From: JAQVUB01 sp033809415
GTDB taxonomy: Bacteria > Verrucomicrobiota > Lentisphaeria > Oligosphaerales > Oligosphaeraceae
Assembly: GCA_033809415.1 (NCBI GenBank)
Contig: JAPXLT010000007.1
Location: forward strand, 1 to 38,562
DNA: 38,562 nucleotides
Reading direction: 5' to 3'
Shown piece by piece: positions 1 to 7,779 of the stretch. Positions within the stretch are counted from its first letter, which is position 1. Each line of letters opens with the position of its first letter. The translations under genes were made by a program, and so were the position numbers. The notes under the pieces are model-generated. The model was given only the letters and a program-made list of their open reading frames with translations, made no database searches and had not been told where the DNA came from.

Positions 1-6
1 GAACGC

Positions 7-38
7 TTTAAAAAGTAGCGCGACCGTCCCGGTTGTGA
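7..38 (+). repeat. Dispersed hairpin repeat, family D (copy 1)
   Basis: This starts TTTAAAAAGT and contains an inverted repeat around CCGTCCCGG. Longer, nearly identical copies lie at 27671-27731 and 28734-28794, and a short one at 30719-30750. The copies share TTTAAAAAGTGGCGCAACCG followed by TCCCGGTTGTGA. They can form a small hairpin (CAACCG/CGGTTG, loop TCC). No coding potential is seen. Confidence 0.75.
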
Positions 39-78
39 TGCCCTGATTGTCGTGGGGTGCGGGGGATGTCCTTGTCCT

Positions 79-153
79 GTCCACACCGTCCACACCGTCC
101 ACACCGTCCACCACGTCTGACCCGCACCACGCACCACGCACCACGCACTACAG
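79..153. repeat. Short tandem repeats (GTCCACACC and CCACGCA units)
   Basis: About four GTCCACACC-type units are followed by CACGTCTGACCCG and then several CCACGCA units. CCACGCA is a variant of the complement of the 7-bp GGGTGCA repeat used elsewhere. The same arrangement, including the CACGTCTGACCCG linker, recurs at 21808-21875. It is stop-free in one frame, which wrongly lengthens the reading frame of the next gene at its 5' end. A partial family E end (GATAGTAGTACGAAATTTT) follows at about 169-188. Confidence 0.8.
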
Positions 154-190
154 AAGACTGACACATTACGATAGTAGTACGAAATTTTAC

Positions 191-1054
191 ATGTTCTTAG
201 GGAGTGATACCATTTCGGGGGGGATGTATGCGGCGCTTTGCCGTGGTCGCGAGCGTTGCACGGAGGAGGCTCTGCGTTTGATGTCGGATTTTGTGCAGCA
301 GCATCAAGATACGGACGGCGGTTTTGTCAATCGTGCAGGTCAGCCGGATTTGTATTACAGTATGTTTGCGCTTTTGCTGGCAGCGGTATTGCGGGTGCCA
401 ATGCGTCGGGATGCGGTTTCGCGTTATCTCGATGGGATTGATCCTGGGCAGCTGGACCTTGTGCATTTGCTCTGCCTGGTACGCTGCCGTAAATTGCTCG
501 CATTTCTGAAAAGCCGGGCAATCCCGAGATCGCTGCGGAAGCATGCGGAGGCACTGCTGGAGTCCCGGGATGGCGCTCTTTTTCCGCTGCAGGATGCTGC
601 TTCTCCCTACTCGCAATTTCTGAAATTGTCGCTGGCTCAGGAACTGGCAATTCCTTTCAGTGGTCAAAGTCTGGACGCTTATCGCTGCAATGACGGACTT
701 TTCAGCAATCTCCGCAATGATCAGCACAGTAGTACTAATGCGACCAGTGCGGCTTTGGCACTGGCGCATTACGGATTCTGCAGTTTGACTGCTGGTGCTT
801 TGCCGAATTTTGTTGCTTTGCAGCAGGGAGACGGTGCCTTCAAGGCAGCGCGGGGGGCACCGCAGACAGACCTGTTATCGACCGCAACTGCTTTTTTTGC
901 CTTATCACTGCACCAGCAGAAACCGCCGTTGCCGGTACGGGATTTCCTGTACTCCGCCTTTACTGCGGAAGGTGGCTTCTCTTCCGGTCTCGAAGATTCC
1001 CTTGCAGACCTGGAATACACAGCCTACGGCTTGCTCCTAGCCGGTCTGATGTGA
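191..1054 (+). CDS. Prenyltransferase/squalene-oxidase-repeat protein (alpha-alpha toroid)
   Basis: This 287-aa protein consists of repeats typical of the protein-prenyltransferase beta subunit and terpene-cyclase fold: DTDGGFVNRAG with PDLYYSMFALL, DGLFSNLRN with TSAALALAHYG, GDGAFKAARGA with TATAFFALSL, and EGGFSSGLED with EYTAYGLLLAG. In eukaryotic prenyltransferases the PDVCYSWW-like segment carries a zinc-ligand cysteine. Here it reads PDLYYS, so that ligand is absent and protein prenylation is unlikely. No signal peptide or membrane segment is evident. The frame is open from 47, but that part translates repeat DNA, so I chose ATG 191. ATG 224 is also possible. Neither has a clear ribosome site. 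It is the first gene of the 17-kb cluster and lies next to a larger cyclase-like protein of the same fold. The function is unknown. Confidence 0.8.
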   Translation: MFLGSDTISGGMYAALCRGRERCTEEALRLMSDFVQQHQDTDGGFVNRAGQPDLYYSMFALLLAAVLRVPMRRDAVSRYLDGIDPGQLDLVHLLCLVRCRKLLAFLKSRAIPRSLRKHAEALLESRDGALFPLQDAASPYSQFLKLSLAQELAIPFSGQSLDAYRCNDGLFSNLRNDQHSSTNATSAALALAHYGFCSLTAGALPNFVALQQGDGAFKAARGAPQTDLLSTATAFFALSLHQQKPPLPVRDFLYSAFTAEGGFSSGLEDSLADLEYTAYGLLLAGLM

Positions 1055-1057
1055 ATA

Positions 1058-1362
1058 CGGACACGGACTTGACACGGACTTGACACGGACGGGACACGGA
1101 CGGGACACGGACTTGACACGGACGGGACACGGACTTGACACGGACTTGACACGGACTTGACACGGACGGGACACGGACTTGACACGGACTTGACACGGAC
1201 TTGACACGGACTTGACACGGACGGGACACGGACGGGACACGGACGGGACACGGACTTGACACGGACTTGACACGGACTTGACACGGACGGGACACGGACA
1301 AACGCACCACGCACCACGCACCACGCACAGCCTGCCCCCTGCTCCCTGCCCCCTGCCCCCTA
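1058..1362 (+). repeat. 11-bp tandem array (ACACGGACTTG / ACACGGACGGG) with 7-bp repeats at its end
   Basis: Roughly 22 copies of an 11-bp unit, ACACGGAC followed by TTG or GGG, fill 1058-1300. CCACGCA and CCCCCTG heptamers then run to about 1362. Related arrays, with TTT as a third ending, lie at 4671-4787 (complementary strand), 5474-5515, 14224-14356, 17424-17575 and 26789-26819. The array is stop-free in several frames on both strands and gives spurious reading frames. The period is close to one helical turn. This is the only content of the 313-bp gap between the two toroid genes. Confidence 0.92.
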
Positions 1363-1367
1363 GACAA

Positions 1368-3167
1368 ATGCATCGACTTGAAGAATATCATCAGCGGTGG
1401 ACGAAACGGCTCCTCGATGAACGCAATTCCGAGGGGGGCTGGAGTGGCGAATTATCGTCTTCAGCCGTGGCGACGGCGACTGCCGTCGTGGCGTTGCATT
1501 GCTATGATGCGCAAGGCAACGAGGCGCTGACCCGCGCTGGGCGGCACTGGTTGGCTGCCACACAGCTGGCCGACGGCGGTTGGGGTGATTCTCCGGAATC
1601 TCCATCCAATACCACTGCTACCCTGCTGGCGCGGGCAGCGCTCCATGGTGACAAGGAGTCTGACGAAAATTGCCGCAGGGCGGATGCTTTCCTCGAACGC
1701 GAATTTGGCGGCACGGATGCAGACCAGCTGCGTACCGGAATTCTACGCAAATACGGCGCCGACCGTACATTTTCGGTGCCGATTCTGGCTCTGTGTGCGT
1801 CAGTCGGCTTGCTGGGCGAGGGGACTCGAGCCTGGCAAGGGATTCCGCGCTTGCCTTTCGAGCTGGCAGTCATGCCTGGCGGTATGCTTCGTCTGCTGAA
1901 ATTGCAGGTGGTCAGCTACGCGATTCCGGCACTGATCTGCGTCGGTATCGCTCAACATCGCAATAGCAAGCCAAGTCTGGTCAGATGGCTGCGGGAAAGG
2001 TTTGTTCCCAGATGCCTCCGCATCTTGCAGCAAAAACAACCGGATTCCGGCGGCTTCCTGGAAGCTGCGCCGCTGACTGCATTCTGCCTGATTTGCCTCT
2101 CCAAGGCCGGCCTTAAACAGCATCCGGTCGCTGCCGCCTGCGCGGAATTCCTCTGTCAGACAGTGCGTGCGGATGCTTCCTGGCCGATTGATACTAATCT
2201 CGACCAGTGGCTCACGTCGCTGGCCGGAAAAGCTGTGGTGGAGAGCCTGACTGCCGCCGAAAAAGCGAGTTTGTCGGAATTGATTCTGGGGCGGCAGTTC
2301 CGGGAGGTGCATCCGTTTACCGGGGCGCGTCCGGGCGGTTGGGGATGGACTCCGTTAAGCGGTGCGGTGCCGGAGGCAGACGATACGCCTGCCGCGCTGA
2401 TTCTCCTGTACCATTTGCGCAAAGGGGAGTGCTCTCCGGACATCGAGCGGGGCTGCCGCTGGCTGCTGGATATCCAGAACGCTGATGGCGGGATGCCGAC
2501 CTTCTGCCGGGGCTGGGGACGGCTTCCATTTGATCAGAGCTGTCCGGATTTGTCCTCACATGCTTGGCGGGCGCTGTCGCTCTGGCTGCCGCAATTGCCT
2601 GCCACCTTGCAGAAACGGGTGCGGCGGAGCTTGGCAAACATTCTGGACTTTCTGGAAAAGAAACAGCGCGATGATGGCTCTTTTCTTGCGCTCTGGTTTG
2701 GAGACCAGTATGCCGCAGATCAACTGGCTCCGGTATATGGAACAGCTGTCGTGCTGGAGAATCTGCAAGGGGTGAAAGAACCCTGGCTGCAGAAAGCACG
2801 CGATTTCCTGCTGGCGCAGCAACTGCCCAGCGGCGCTTGGGGAGATGCCGCTACTCGACGCCCGAATGTCATTTTTACGGCACGGGCGCTGGCGGCTCTG
2901 GCGCCTTGCCCGGAAGCCAAGGAAACTCTGCAACGCGGCTTCGATTTCCTGCGGCCATACCTGGAAGACGAAAAAGAATTGCCTGTAGAACCTATCGGCC
3001 TGTATTTTTCACAATTGTGGTACTCGGAAAAACTCTACCCGAAGATTTTCATAGTCCAGGCGCTTTGCAAGCGGGTGCAGGGTGCAGGGTGCAGGGTGCA
3101 GGGTGCAGGGTGCAGGGTGCAGGGTGCAGAGTGCAGGGTGCAGAGTGCAGGGTGCAGGTTTAAATAA
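1368..3167 (+). CDS. Squalene-hopene-cyclase-like protein (class II terpene cyclase fold)
   Basis: This 599-aa product shows QW-type repeats along its length: QLADGGWGDS, QNADGGMPTF, QRDDGSFLALWFG and QLPSGAWGD. The last third follows squalene-hopene cyclase order: the QRDDGSF repeat, then VYGTAVVLENL, then IGLYFSQLWYSEKLYPKI near the end, as in the cyclase FYLRYHLYRHYFP segment. The catalytic DXDD motif appears as E336-A-D338-D339, so the position matching the proton-donating aspartate is kept while the first Asp is Glu. Bacterial cyclases are usually about 630 aa. Here the core is about 568 aa and the last 31 residues translate a GGGTGCA tandem repeat. ATG 1368 is chosen because upstream codons lie in repeat DNA. 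Only one base separates it from the next gene. It could be an active cyclase or a derived isoprenoid-binding protein. Confidence 0.82.
   Translation: MHRLEEYHQRWTKRLLDERNSEGGWSGELSSSAVATATAVVALHCYDAQGNEALTRAGRHWLAATQLADGGWGDSPESPSNTTATLLARAALHGDKESDENCRRADAFLEREFGGTDADQLRTGILRKYGADRTFSVPILALCASVGLLGEGTRAWQGIPRLPFELAVMPGGMLRLLKLQVVSYAIPALICVGIAQHRNSKPSLVRWLRERFVPRCLRILQQKQPDSGGFLEAAPLTAFCLICLSKAGLKQHPVAAACAEFLCQTVRADASWPIDTNLDQWLTSLAGKAVVESLTAAEKASLSELILGRQFREVHPFTGARPGGWGWTPLSGAVPEADDTPAALILLYHLRKGECSPDIERGCRWLLDIQNADGGMPTFCRGWGRLPFDQSCPDLSSHAWRALSLWLPQLPATLQKRVRRSLANILDFLEKKQRDDGSFLALWFGDQYAADQLAPVYGTAVVLENLQGVKEPWLQKARDFLLAQQLPSGAWGDAATRRPNVIFTARALAALAPCPEAKETLQRGFDFLRPYLEDEKELPVEPIGLYFSQLWYSEKLYPKIFIVQALCKRVQGAGCRVQGAGCRVQGAECRVQSAGCRFK
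3073..3158 (+). repeat. GGGTGCA heptamer array inside a gene 3' end
   Basis: About 12 units of GGGTGCA (some AGTGCAG) lie within the open frame of the cyclase-like gene. Because 7 is not a multiple of 3, every frame reads the same stop-free cycle (RVQGAGC). The native stop codon has apparently been lost or displaced by the array. Confidence 0.93.
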
Positions 3168-3168
3168 C

Positions 3169-4587
3169 ATGATGAGTCAAAGGTACATTGAACGGATTGT
3201 GACGCTGTGTTTTCTGCTGCTGGCGGTGGCGGGGGTCTGGCATTTTGTCAATTTCCGCAGCAACTTTGACCTCGTTCCGGCATTGCCGCAACCGGATCCG
3301 CGTCAGGAGCAACAGGAAGTCACCCGGAAAATCATCATTGGAGAACATTTTCAACGCTTCGCTACAAGTCAGCCCCAGGAAAATGCCGGAAGCTGGCCGG
3401 GATTCCGCGGGGGAAACCGGGATAATATCGCTGCGGCTTCTCCGCCTTTGCGGACGGATTGGGGGGCTGCCGGGCCAAAAGTCTTGTGGCGTCAGGAACT
3501 GGGCGAGGGCTATGCGGCGCCGGCAATCGCATACGGTTTTGTGTATCTCCTCGATTATCTGGAAGAAACGGAGCAGGATGCATTGCGCTGCTTCGAGCTG
3601 CATTCCGGCCAGGAGGTCTGGCGGCGTTGCTACGACAATCCGGTACGCAGAAACCATGGCAAATCGCGGACGGTCAGCACGGTGTCAGAGGGGACCGTCG
3701 TCAGCATCGGGCCAAAAGCTCATGTCATGGTAGCGGATGCGTTTTCCGGGGATTTGCTCTGGGGTTGCGATCTGCTGGGCGAATACGGCGGCGAGTTGCC
3801 GCAGTGGTATGCCGGACAGTGCCCGCTGATTGATCGGGGGACAGTCATCCTGGCACCCGCCGGCAAAGAGGTGCTGCTTCAGGCGCGGGAATTGCGCAGC
3901 GGGAAAGTTCTCTGGGAGACAGGCAATGCCCCGGGGCTGAAGATGTCGCATTCGTCCGTTGTGCCGATGGTGGTGCAGGGTGTCCGGCAATATGTTTACT
4001 GCGGATTGGGCGGCGTGGTGGGAGTCGCTGAAGATGGCGAGCTGCTCTGGCATTCGGCTGCCTGGCGTCCGCCGGTATGGGCGCCTTCGCCCGTGCAACT
4101 CTCGAGCGAGGAAATTTTTCTGACGGCGGGATATGGCGCTGGATCGGCTGTCTTGCAGGTGAAACTCGAAGGCGGCAAGTGGCAGACTTCTCTGAAAAAT
4201 TCCTGGAAAGCCTCCCAAGGTCCTGCCTGCGAACAGCAAACACCGGTTTTTTATAATGGAATGCTTTTTACGATTCAACCGAAAGATGCCGGCAGCCTCC
4301 GAGCGCAACTGGTCGCAACAGACCCCGCAAAGCTGCCGGAAATCTTGGCGGGAAGCGGTCGCGAGGAGCGCTTCGGCCTAGGGCCATACTTGATTGCGGA
4401 TCAGAAAATCTGGATCGTTGATGATCAGGGCGTGCTCTCGGTGTTCGAATTTACCGGGCAGGAATTCCGGAAACTGGCGGCGCACCGGGTGCTGCCGGGC
4501 TGCGATGCATGGGGGCCGTTGGCACTCGCCGATGGACTGATGATTCTCCGCGATTCAACCTCGATGGCATGTATTGATCTTCGATAG
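3169..4587 (+). CDS. Membrane-anchored PQQ-like beta-propeller protein (1 of 4 in cluster)
   Basis: This 472-aa protein has an N-terminal hydrophobic segment (residues about 10-27, VTLCFLLLAVAGVW) acting as a membrane anchor or uncleaved signal, so the rest is outside the cytoplasm. Around residue 75 it has the SWPGFRG entry motif common in PQQ-like propeller proteins of planctomycetes and lentisphaeres. Blade motifs follow, such as SGQEVWRRC, SGDLLWGCD, SGKVLWETG and DGELLWHSA. Such propellers usually act as scaffolds (BamB-like) or quinoproteins, and nothing here proves cofactor binding. ATG 3169 and ATG 3172 are both possible, each with a weak ribosome site, because the upstream sequence is heptamer repeat. 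The stop TAG overlaps the first unit of the next heptamer array. Confidence 0.85.
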   Translation: MMSQRYIERIVTLCFLLLAVAGVWHFVNFRSNFDLVPALPQPDPRQEQQEVTRKIIIGEHFQRFATSQPQENAGSWPGFRGGNRDNIAAASPPLRTDWGAAGPKVLWRQELGEGYAAPAIAYGFVYLLDYLEETEQDALRCFELHSGQEVWRRCYDNPVRRNHGKSRTVSTVSEGTVVSIGPKAHVMVADAFSGDLLWGCDLLGEYGGELPQWYAGQCPLIDRGTVILAPAGKEVLLQARELRSGKVLWETGNAPGLKMSHSSVVPMVVQGVRQYVYCGLGGVVGVAEDGELLWHSAAWRPPVWAPSPVQLSSEEIFLTAGYGAGSAVLQVKLEGGKWQTSLKNSWKASQGPACEQQTPVFYNGMLFTIQPKDAGSLRAQLVATDPAKLPEILAGSGREERFGLGPYLIADQKIWIVDDQGVLSVFEFTGQEFRKLAAHRVLPGCDAWGPLALADGLMILRDSTSMACIDLR

Positions 4588-4787
4588 GGTGCAGGGTGCA
4601 GGGTGCAGGGTGCAGGGTGCGGGGTGCAGGGGTGCAGGGGGCAGGGTGCAGGGGGCAGGGGGGGTGTTTAGTCCGTGTCCCGTCCGTGTAAAGTCCGTGT
4701 AAAGTCCGTGTCCCGTCCGTGTAAAGTCCGTGTCCCGTCCGTGTAAAGTCCGTGTCCCGTCCGTGTAAAGTCCGTGTCCCTCGTCCA
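4587..4787. repeat. Heptamer array followed by inverted 11-bp array
   Basis: GGGTGCA units begin with the G of the upstream TAG stop and run to about 4663, degrading to GGGGGCA. From 4671 the complement of the 11-bp unit follows (TCCGTGTCCCG / TCCGTGTAAAG, about 10 copies). Only 18 bp separate the array from the next start codon. Confidence 0.92.
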
Positions 4788-4805
4788 TTAAAGGGGTGTT
4801 TTGAG

Positions 4806-5459
4806 ATGCAATTAAGTCGGTTGCAATGGGTGTGTTTTCTGGTTGGTCTGGCAGTTCTTCTGCTGGGCGGCATTCTGCTTTTTCGCGGGGAAGAGAAAGT
4901 TCCGGTTCCGGCGGCGGTTCGGTCTGATGCCATGGAATTGCCGGAGGGACTCCCTGCCCGAGTAGGGGACTTGGAATTCCGGGTGGACCGCGAGCGCCGC
5001 AAGGTCATGGGCGTCCGTAGCAGTACTGGCGAGCAGGTCTGGGAATCGGATGGATTCGATGCCTGGATCGTGCCCGGCGCCGCCTTCCCGCTGGATGTCT
5101 CTCCGGAAGGGAATCTATGGGTGGCCAATGTCGGGCGGAAACGTCTCGAACAACTTGACCCGCAAAGTGGCGCTTTCATCGCATCCTGGATACCCGCCGA
5201 ACCCTTCGGGGGCTGCTGCAACCCGGTGCGCTTCGTTGCCTTGGAAGGAGGACGCTTCCTGACCATGGAAAAGGGAATCCGCCAGGCCAGGCTTTATGCG
5301 CCATCCGGAGAATTGCTCGAGGTCATCGTGCCGGATTTGTCCGCATCGGAGTTCAATTACGAAATCCGTAAAACGGCAAATAAAATTTATCTGATCGATC
5401 ATCAATCGGATTTCGGGCAGACACGCACCTGGGAGTTTGAGCTGCGTGGCGCGGACTGA
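4806..5459 (+). CDS. Membrane-anchored NHL/beta-propeller-like protein
   Basis: This is a 217-aa protein. After a short basic start, residues about 9-28 are a membrane segment (VCFLVGLAVLLLGGILLF). The outer part has propeller-like strands: FRVDRERRKVMGV, GEQVWESDG, VSPEGNLWVANVGRKRLEQLDP and a GGCCNPVRFVALEGG stretch followed by TMEKGIRQARLYAPSG. That last block resembles NHL-repeat proteins I recall from planctomycetes. The length allows only half to two thirds of a propeller, so it may dimerise or be shortened. AAAGGGG lies about 11 nt before the ATG. The last residues (RGAD) and the TGA stop fall inside a dispersed repeat module (GGCGCGGACTGA), so the original C-terminus may be altered. 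Confidence 0.75.
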   Translation: MQLSRLQWVCFLVGLAVLLLGGILLFRGEEKVPVPAAVRSDAMELPEGLPARVGDLEFRVDRERRKVMGVRSSTGEQVWESDGFDAWIVPGAAFPLDVSPEGNLWVANVGRKRLEQLDPQSGAFIASWIPAEPFGGCCNPVRFVALEGGRFLTMEKGIRQARLYAPSGELLEVIVPDLSASEFNYEIRKTANKIYLIDHQSDFGQTRTWEFELRGAD

Positions 5460-5540
5460 CTGCTCGCAATCCACACGGACGGGACACGGACGGAACACGG
5501 ACGGAACACGGACAACAAATCGGACGGATCGACATAACAC
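5448..5540 (+). repeat. Module H (GGCGCGGACTGA) plus 11-bp units
   Basis: GGCGCGGACTGACTGCTCGC is followed by CAATCCACACGG and four ACACGGACGGN units, then ACAACAAATCGGACGGATCG. The same succession (GGCGCGGACTGATCGCCCGC, CAACCCACACGG, 11-bp units) occurs at 14202, 17401 and 26764. The TGA here is the actual stop of the upstream gene. Confidence 0.85.
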
Positions 5541-5576
5541 TTTGCGCCGTAGGCACTACAATCATTAGGGGATCGT

Positions 5577-5780
5577 ATGAATAGACGGGAATTTCTGAAA
5601 AAAACCGGGCGTTTTCTGTTGCTCGGCTTGCTGGGCTATGGGATTTTTCGCAGTCTGCGGAGACCCTCGGATGCATCCGTGCGTGATTCGCGCTGCCGTG
5701 GCAATGGGGTCTGTCGCGGTTGTCCGCGCCTGGCTTCCTGTGGGCATCCGACGGCTCTTTCTTTCCGGGAGGCAAAATGA
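5577..5780 (+). CDS. Small Tat-signal cysteine-rich protein
   Basis: This 67-aa protein starts MNRREFLKKTGRFLLLGLLG, a twin-arginine signal (RREFLKK) followed by a hydrophobic stretch. The mature part is about 40 aa and has four cysteines spaced C-x5-C-x2-C-x5-C (CRGNGVCRGCPRLASC), then a histidine. This suggests a bound metal or iron-sulfur cluster, which would explain export in folded form. AGGGG lies 6 nt before the ATG. Its TGA overlaps the ATG of the exported polyferredoxin (ATGA), so the two are probably co-translated. I do not recognise a family. Position and codon use like the neighbours argue that it is real. Confidence 0.75.
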   Translation: MNRREFLKKTGRFLLLGLLGYGIFRSLRRPSDASVRDSRCRGNGVCRGCPRLASCGHPTALSFREAK

Positions 5781-6316
5781 TGCGGCGACGGCAATTTCTG
5801 CAAAAGCTGGGTGTGTTTTTGCTGGCGCTGCTTCCGTTGTCGCTTTGGCGGCGTCAGCGCGGAAAGAGCGTCGGCAGCTTATGGCAGATTGATCCGAACA
5901 AATGTGTGCAATGCGGACGTTGCGCCAGAGAATGCGTTTTGTCACCTTCGGCGGTGAAATGTGTGCATCAGTATGCCAGTTGCGGATATTGTGAATTTTG
6001 CAGCGGATATTATCATGGCAAATACCTGAAGCTGGATACGGCCGCTGAAAATTTGCGTTGCCCAGTCGGTGCGATCAAGCGAACCTTTGTCGAGGACCCG
6101 TATTTTGAATACCGCATCGACGAGGAGCTTTGCGTCGGCTGCGGGAAATGTGTCAAAGGCTGTACGGATTTCGGCAATGGCTCCCTGTTTTTGCAAGTGC
6201 GCCATGACCGTTGCCTGAACTGCAATCAGTGCGCAATCGCCGCCCGTTGCCCGGCTGGCGCCTTTGTCCGGGTGCCGTATGACAAACCTTATATTTTCAA
6301 GAAACCACCCATGTAA
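5777..6316 (+). CDS. Exported polyferredoxin (Tat signal, about four [4Fe-4S] sites)
   Basis: This 179-aa protein has a twin-arginine-type leader (RRRQFLQKLG, then VFLLALLPLSL). It carries CVQCGRCARECV, CGYCEFC with CPVGAI, CVGCGKCVKGC and CLNCNQCAIAARCPAGA. That is enough cysteine for three or four [4Fe-4S] clusters, as in NrfC/DmsB/HybA-type electron-transfer subunits and NapG. The likely place is the outer face of the cytoplasmic membrane, taking electrons from the NapH-like protein encoded next, as NapG pairs with NapH. The start at 5777 (ATGATG) overlaps the previous stop. It is followed by a long hairpin that may terminate or stabilise this part of the transcript. Confidence 0.9.
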   Translation: MMRRRQFLQKLGVFLLALLPLSLWRRQRGKSVGSLWQIDPNKCVQCGRCARECVLSPSAVKCVHQYASCGYCEFCSGYYHGKYLKLDTAAENLRCPVGAIKRTFVEDPYFEYRIDEELCVGCGKCVKGCTDFGNGSLFLQVRHDRCLNCNQCAIAARCPAGAFVRVPYDKPYIFKKPPM

Positions 6317-6347
6317 CGCCCCAGTAAAACAGGTGACCGAGGAATTC

Positions 6348-6470
6348 TTTTTGAACAACGAAATGCACCAAAAGACACGAAAAAATTTCATGGAAACGGC
6401 TTTGATTGTGAAAAAACATCGTTTTTTCCATGAAATTTTTTCGTGTCATTTTGTGTTATTTGTTACAAAA
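6348..6470. repeat. Long imperfect inverted repeat built on the CACGAAAA module
   Basis: The left arm (6348-6396, TTTTTGAACAACGAAATGC through GACACGAAAAAATTTCATGG) pairs with the right arm (6422-6470, CCATGAAATTTTTTCGTGTC through TTGTTACAAAAA). The innermost ~24 bp pair perfectly and the outer part imperfectly, with a loop of about 25 nt. It is placed 31 bp after the polyferredoxin stop and 62 bp before the next start. A related hairpin lies at 31091-31194. It could be a terminator, an RNA-stabilising structure or a MITE. Confidence 0.85.
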
Positions 6471-6532
6471 ATAATCTATCTGTCATCAGTTTTTACGATG
6501 CTGACTCATTACCCTCCCATGGGAGACCATTC

Positions 6533-7759
6533 ATGATTTACTTTGCCCAGATGCGTTTTCCCAAGCCCGAGTTCAAGGATTACATCGAGCCGGTCCTCGA
6601 GTTGGAAGAGCGGATACCGGATACTACTCTGCTGCGGGTATTGATCCTGGCGGTGATGCTGTTTTTGACCGGGCTTGCCCTGTATCGCTGGCGCTCGCGG
6701 AAACGCCTGCAATTGCTGGCAGCCGCCAATCTGCTGATCTTCGGATTCCTGTTCAAGGCCTGTCCATGCCCGGTCGGCATGTATCAGAATTTAGCCGCCG
6801 CATTTTTTCAAGGGCAGCCAGTTCCTCTGGGCCTGGTCTTGCTGTTTATTCTGCCGCTGGCAGTGGCTCTGTACTGGGGAAGGCTCTTCTGTATGGGCGG
6901 CTGCCCGATGGGCGCTTTGCAGGAATTGCTGCATCTCAAAACGATCCATGTACCCCTCTGGCTCGACCGGCTCCTGCGGCAAATCCCGTTGCTCATCCTG
7001 CTGGTTTTTACAGTCATCGCCGGCAGCGGGGGAACTTACTATTTCTGCCGGATCGATCCCTTTTACGGACTCTTCAGCTTCAGCACCTCAGCGAAACTCT
7101 GGGGAATTGCGTTGTTCTGGCTGGTGATCGGGCTGTTCATCTCGAGGCCCGTCTGCCGCTATCTCTGTCCATACGGCGTTCTGCTGCGCTTCTTTTCATT
7201 GCTTTCGCCGCGCAAAGTTGAAATCACGACTGGAGATTGTGTGCGTTGCAGGCTTTGCGAGCAGGGTTGCCCCAACGGAGCGGTGATCGAGCCGGAACCT
7301 TTGAAGTCACTCGAGGATCACGAAGTCGGGCGGCGCCGTCTTGGACGGCTACTGGCATGGACCCCTTGGGTGATCCTGCTCTGCGCTGTGGCGGGCTTCT
7401 GGCTGGCAGACCCGGTGGCACAGACGCATAAGGAAATCGTGCTGTTGCGCGACCTCGAACGCGGAAATGCCACAAAGGCAGTGGAAACATTTGCGGCATC
7501 TGGACGCCCTCTGGCGGAACTGCAACAGTCTGCCGCAAAGGCAAAGCGTATCATTCGCAACGGAATGACAATCTCCGGCGCAATTTTTGGCGCAGTCCTA
7601 ATGCTGGAATTGCTGGTGCTGTCAAGACGACGCTTCTCGAACAGCGCATATCAGGTCGATCGCGGACTCTGCTTCGCCTGCGGACGCTGCTACGAAATTT
7701 GCCCGGTTGAAAAACAATTTTTAAACAACGAAAAGACACGAAAAGACACGAAAAATTGA
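6533..7759 (+). CDS. NapH/NosR-like membrane iron-sulfur protein
   Basis: This 408-aa protein has about seven membrane segments. Its CxxxCP-type motifs (CPCPVGM near residue 76, CMGGCPMGALQE near 120, CRYLCPYG near 206) are the signature of the NapH/NosR/CcoG membrane family. A [4Fe-4S] motif CVRCRLCEQGCPNGA is near 236-250 and a half-motif CFACGRCYEICP near 380-391. Family members pass electrons from quinol or cytoplasmic donors to an exported ferredoxin; the partner here would be the preceding gene. GGGAG lies 8 nt before ATG 6533, which decides the start. The last residues (NNEKTRKDTKN) translate a dispersed CACGAAAA repeat, so the original end was probably just after CPVEK. Unlike NosR there is no FMN-binding domain. 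Confidence 0.9.
   Translation: MIYFAQMRFPKPEFKDYIEPVLELEERIPDTTLLRVLILAVMLFLTGLALYRWRSRKRLQLLAAANLLIFGFLFKACPCPVGMYQNLAAAFFQGQPVPLGLVLLFILPLAVALYWGRLFCMGGCPMGALQELLHLKTIHVPLWLDRLLRQIPLLILLVFTVIAGSGGTYYFCRIDPFYGLFSFSTSAKLWGIALFWLVIGLFISRPVCRYLCPYGVLLRFFSLLSPRKVEITTGDCVRCRLCEQGCPNGAVIEPEPLKSLEDHEVGRRRLGRLLAWTPWVILLCAVAGFWLADPVAQTHKEIVLLRDLERGNATKAVETFAASGRPLAELQQSAAKAKRIIRNGMTISGAIFGAVLMLELLVLSRRRFSNSAYQVDRGLCFACGRCYEICPVEKQFLNNEKTRKDTKN
7717..7757 (+). repeat. CACGAAAA module (family B)
   Basis: ATTTTTAAACAACG is followed by AAAAGACACG repeats, ending AAAAATT. Comparable units in the same orientation lie at 12367, 13482, 14171, 17367, 20346 and 26733. It is within the 3' end of the upstream gene and provides its stop. 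Confidence 0.9.
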
Positions 7760-7779
7760 AAGAGAAAAAGGTTAGTTAT

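Noticed and set aside
1058..1300. CRISPR-like array
   Set aside because: Units are 11 bp and contiguous, without spacers, and no cas gene is nearby.
1058..1300. Multiple promoters (TTGACA repeated many times)
   Set aside because: TTGACA is a by-product of the repeat unit; no -10 element stands at a suitable distance.
1024..1391. Reading frames of 95-143 codons on the - strand rich in SVSRPCQVRV repeats
   Set aside because: They only translate the 11-bp tandem array, which lacks stops in several frames on both strands.
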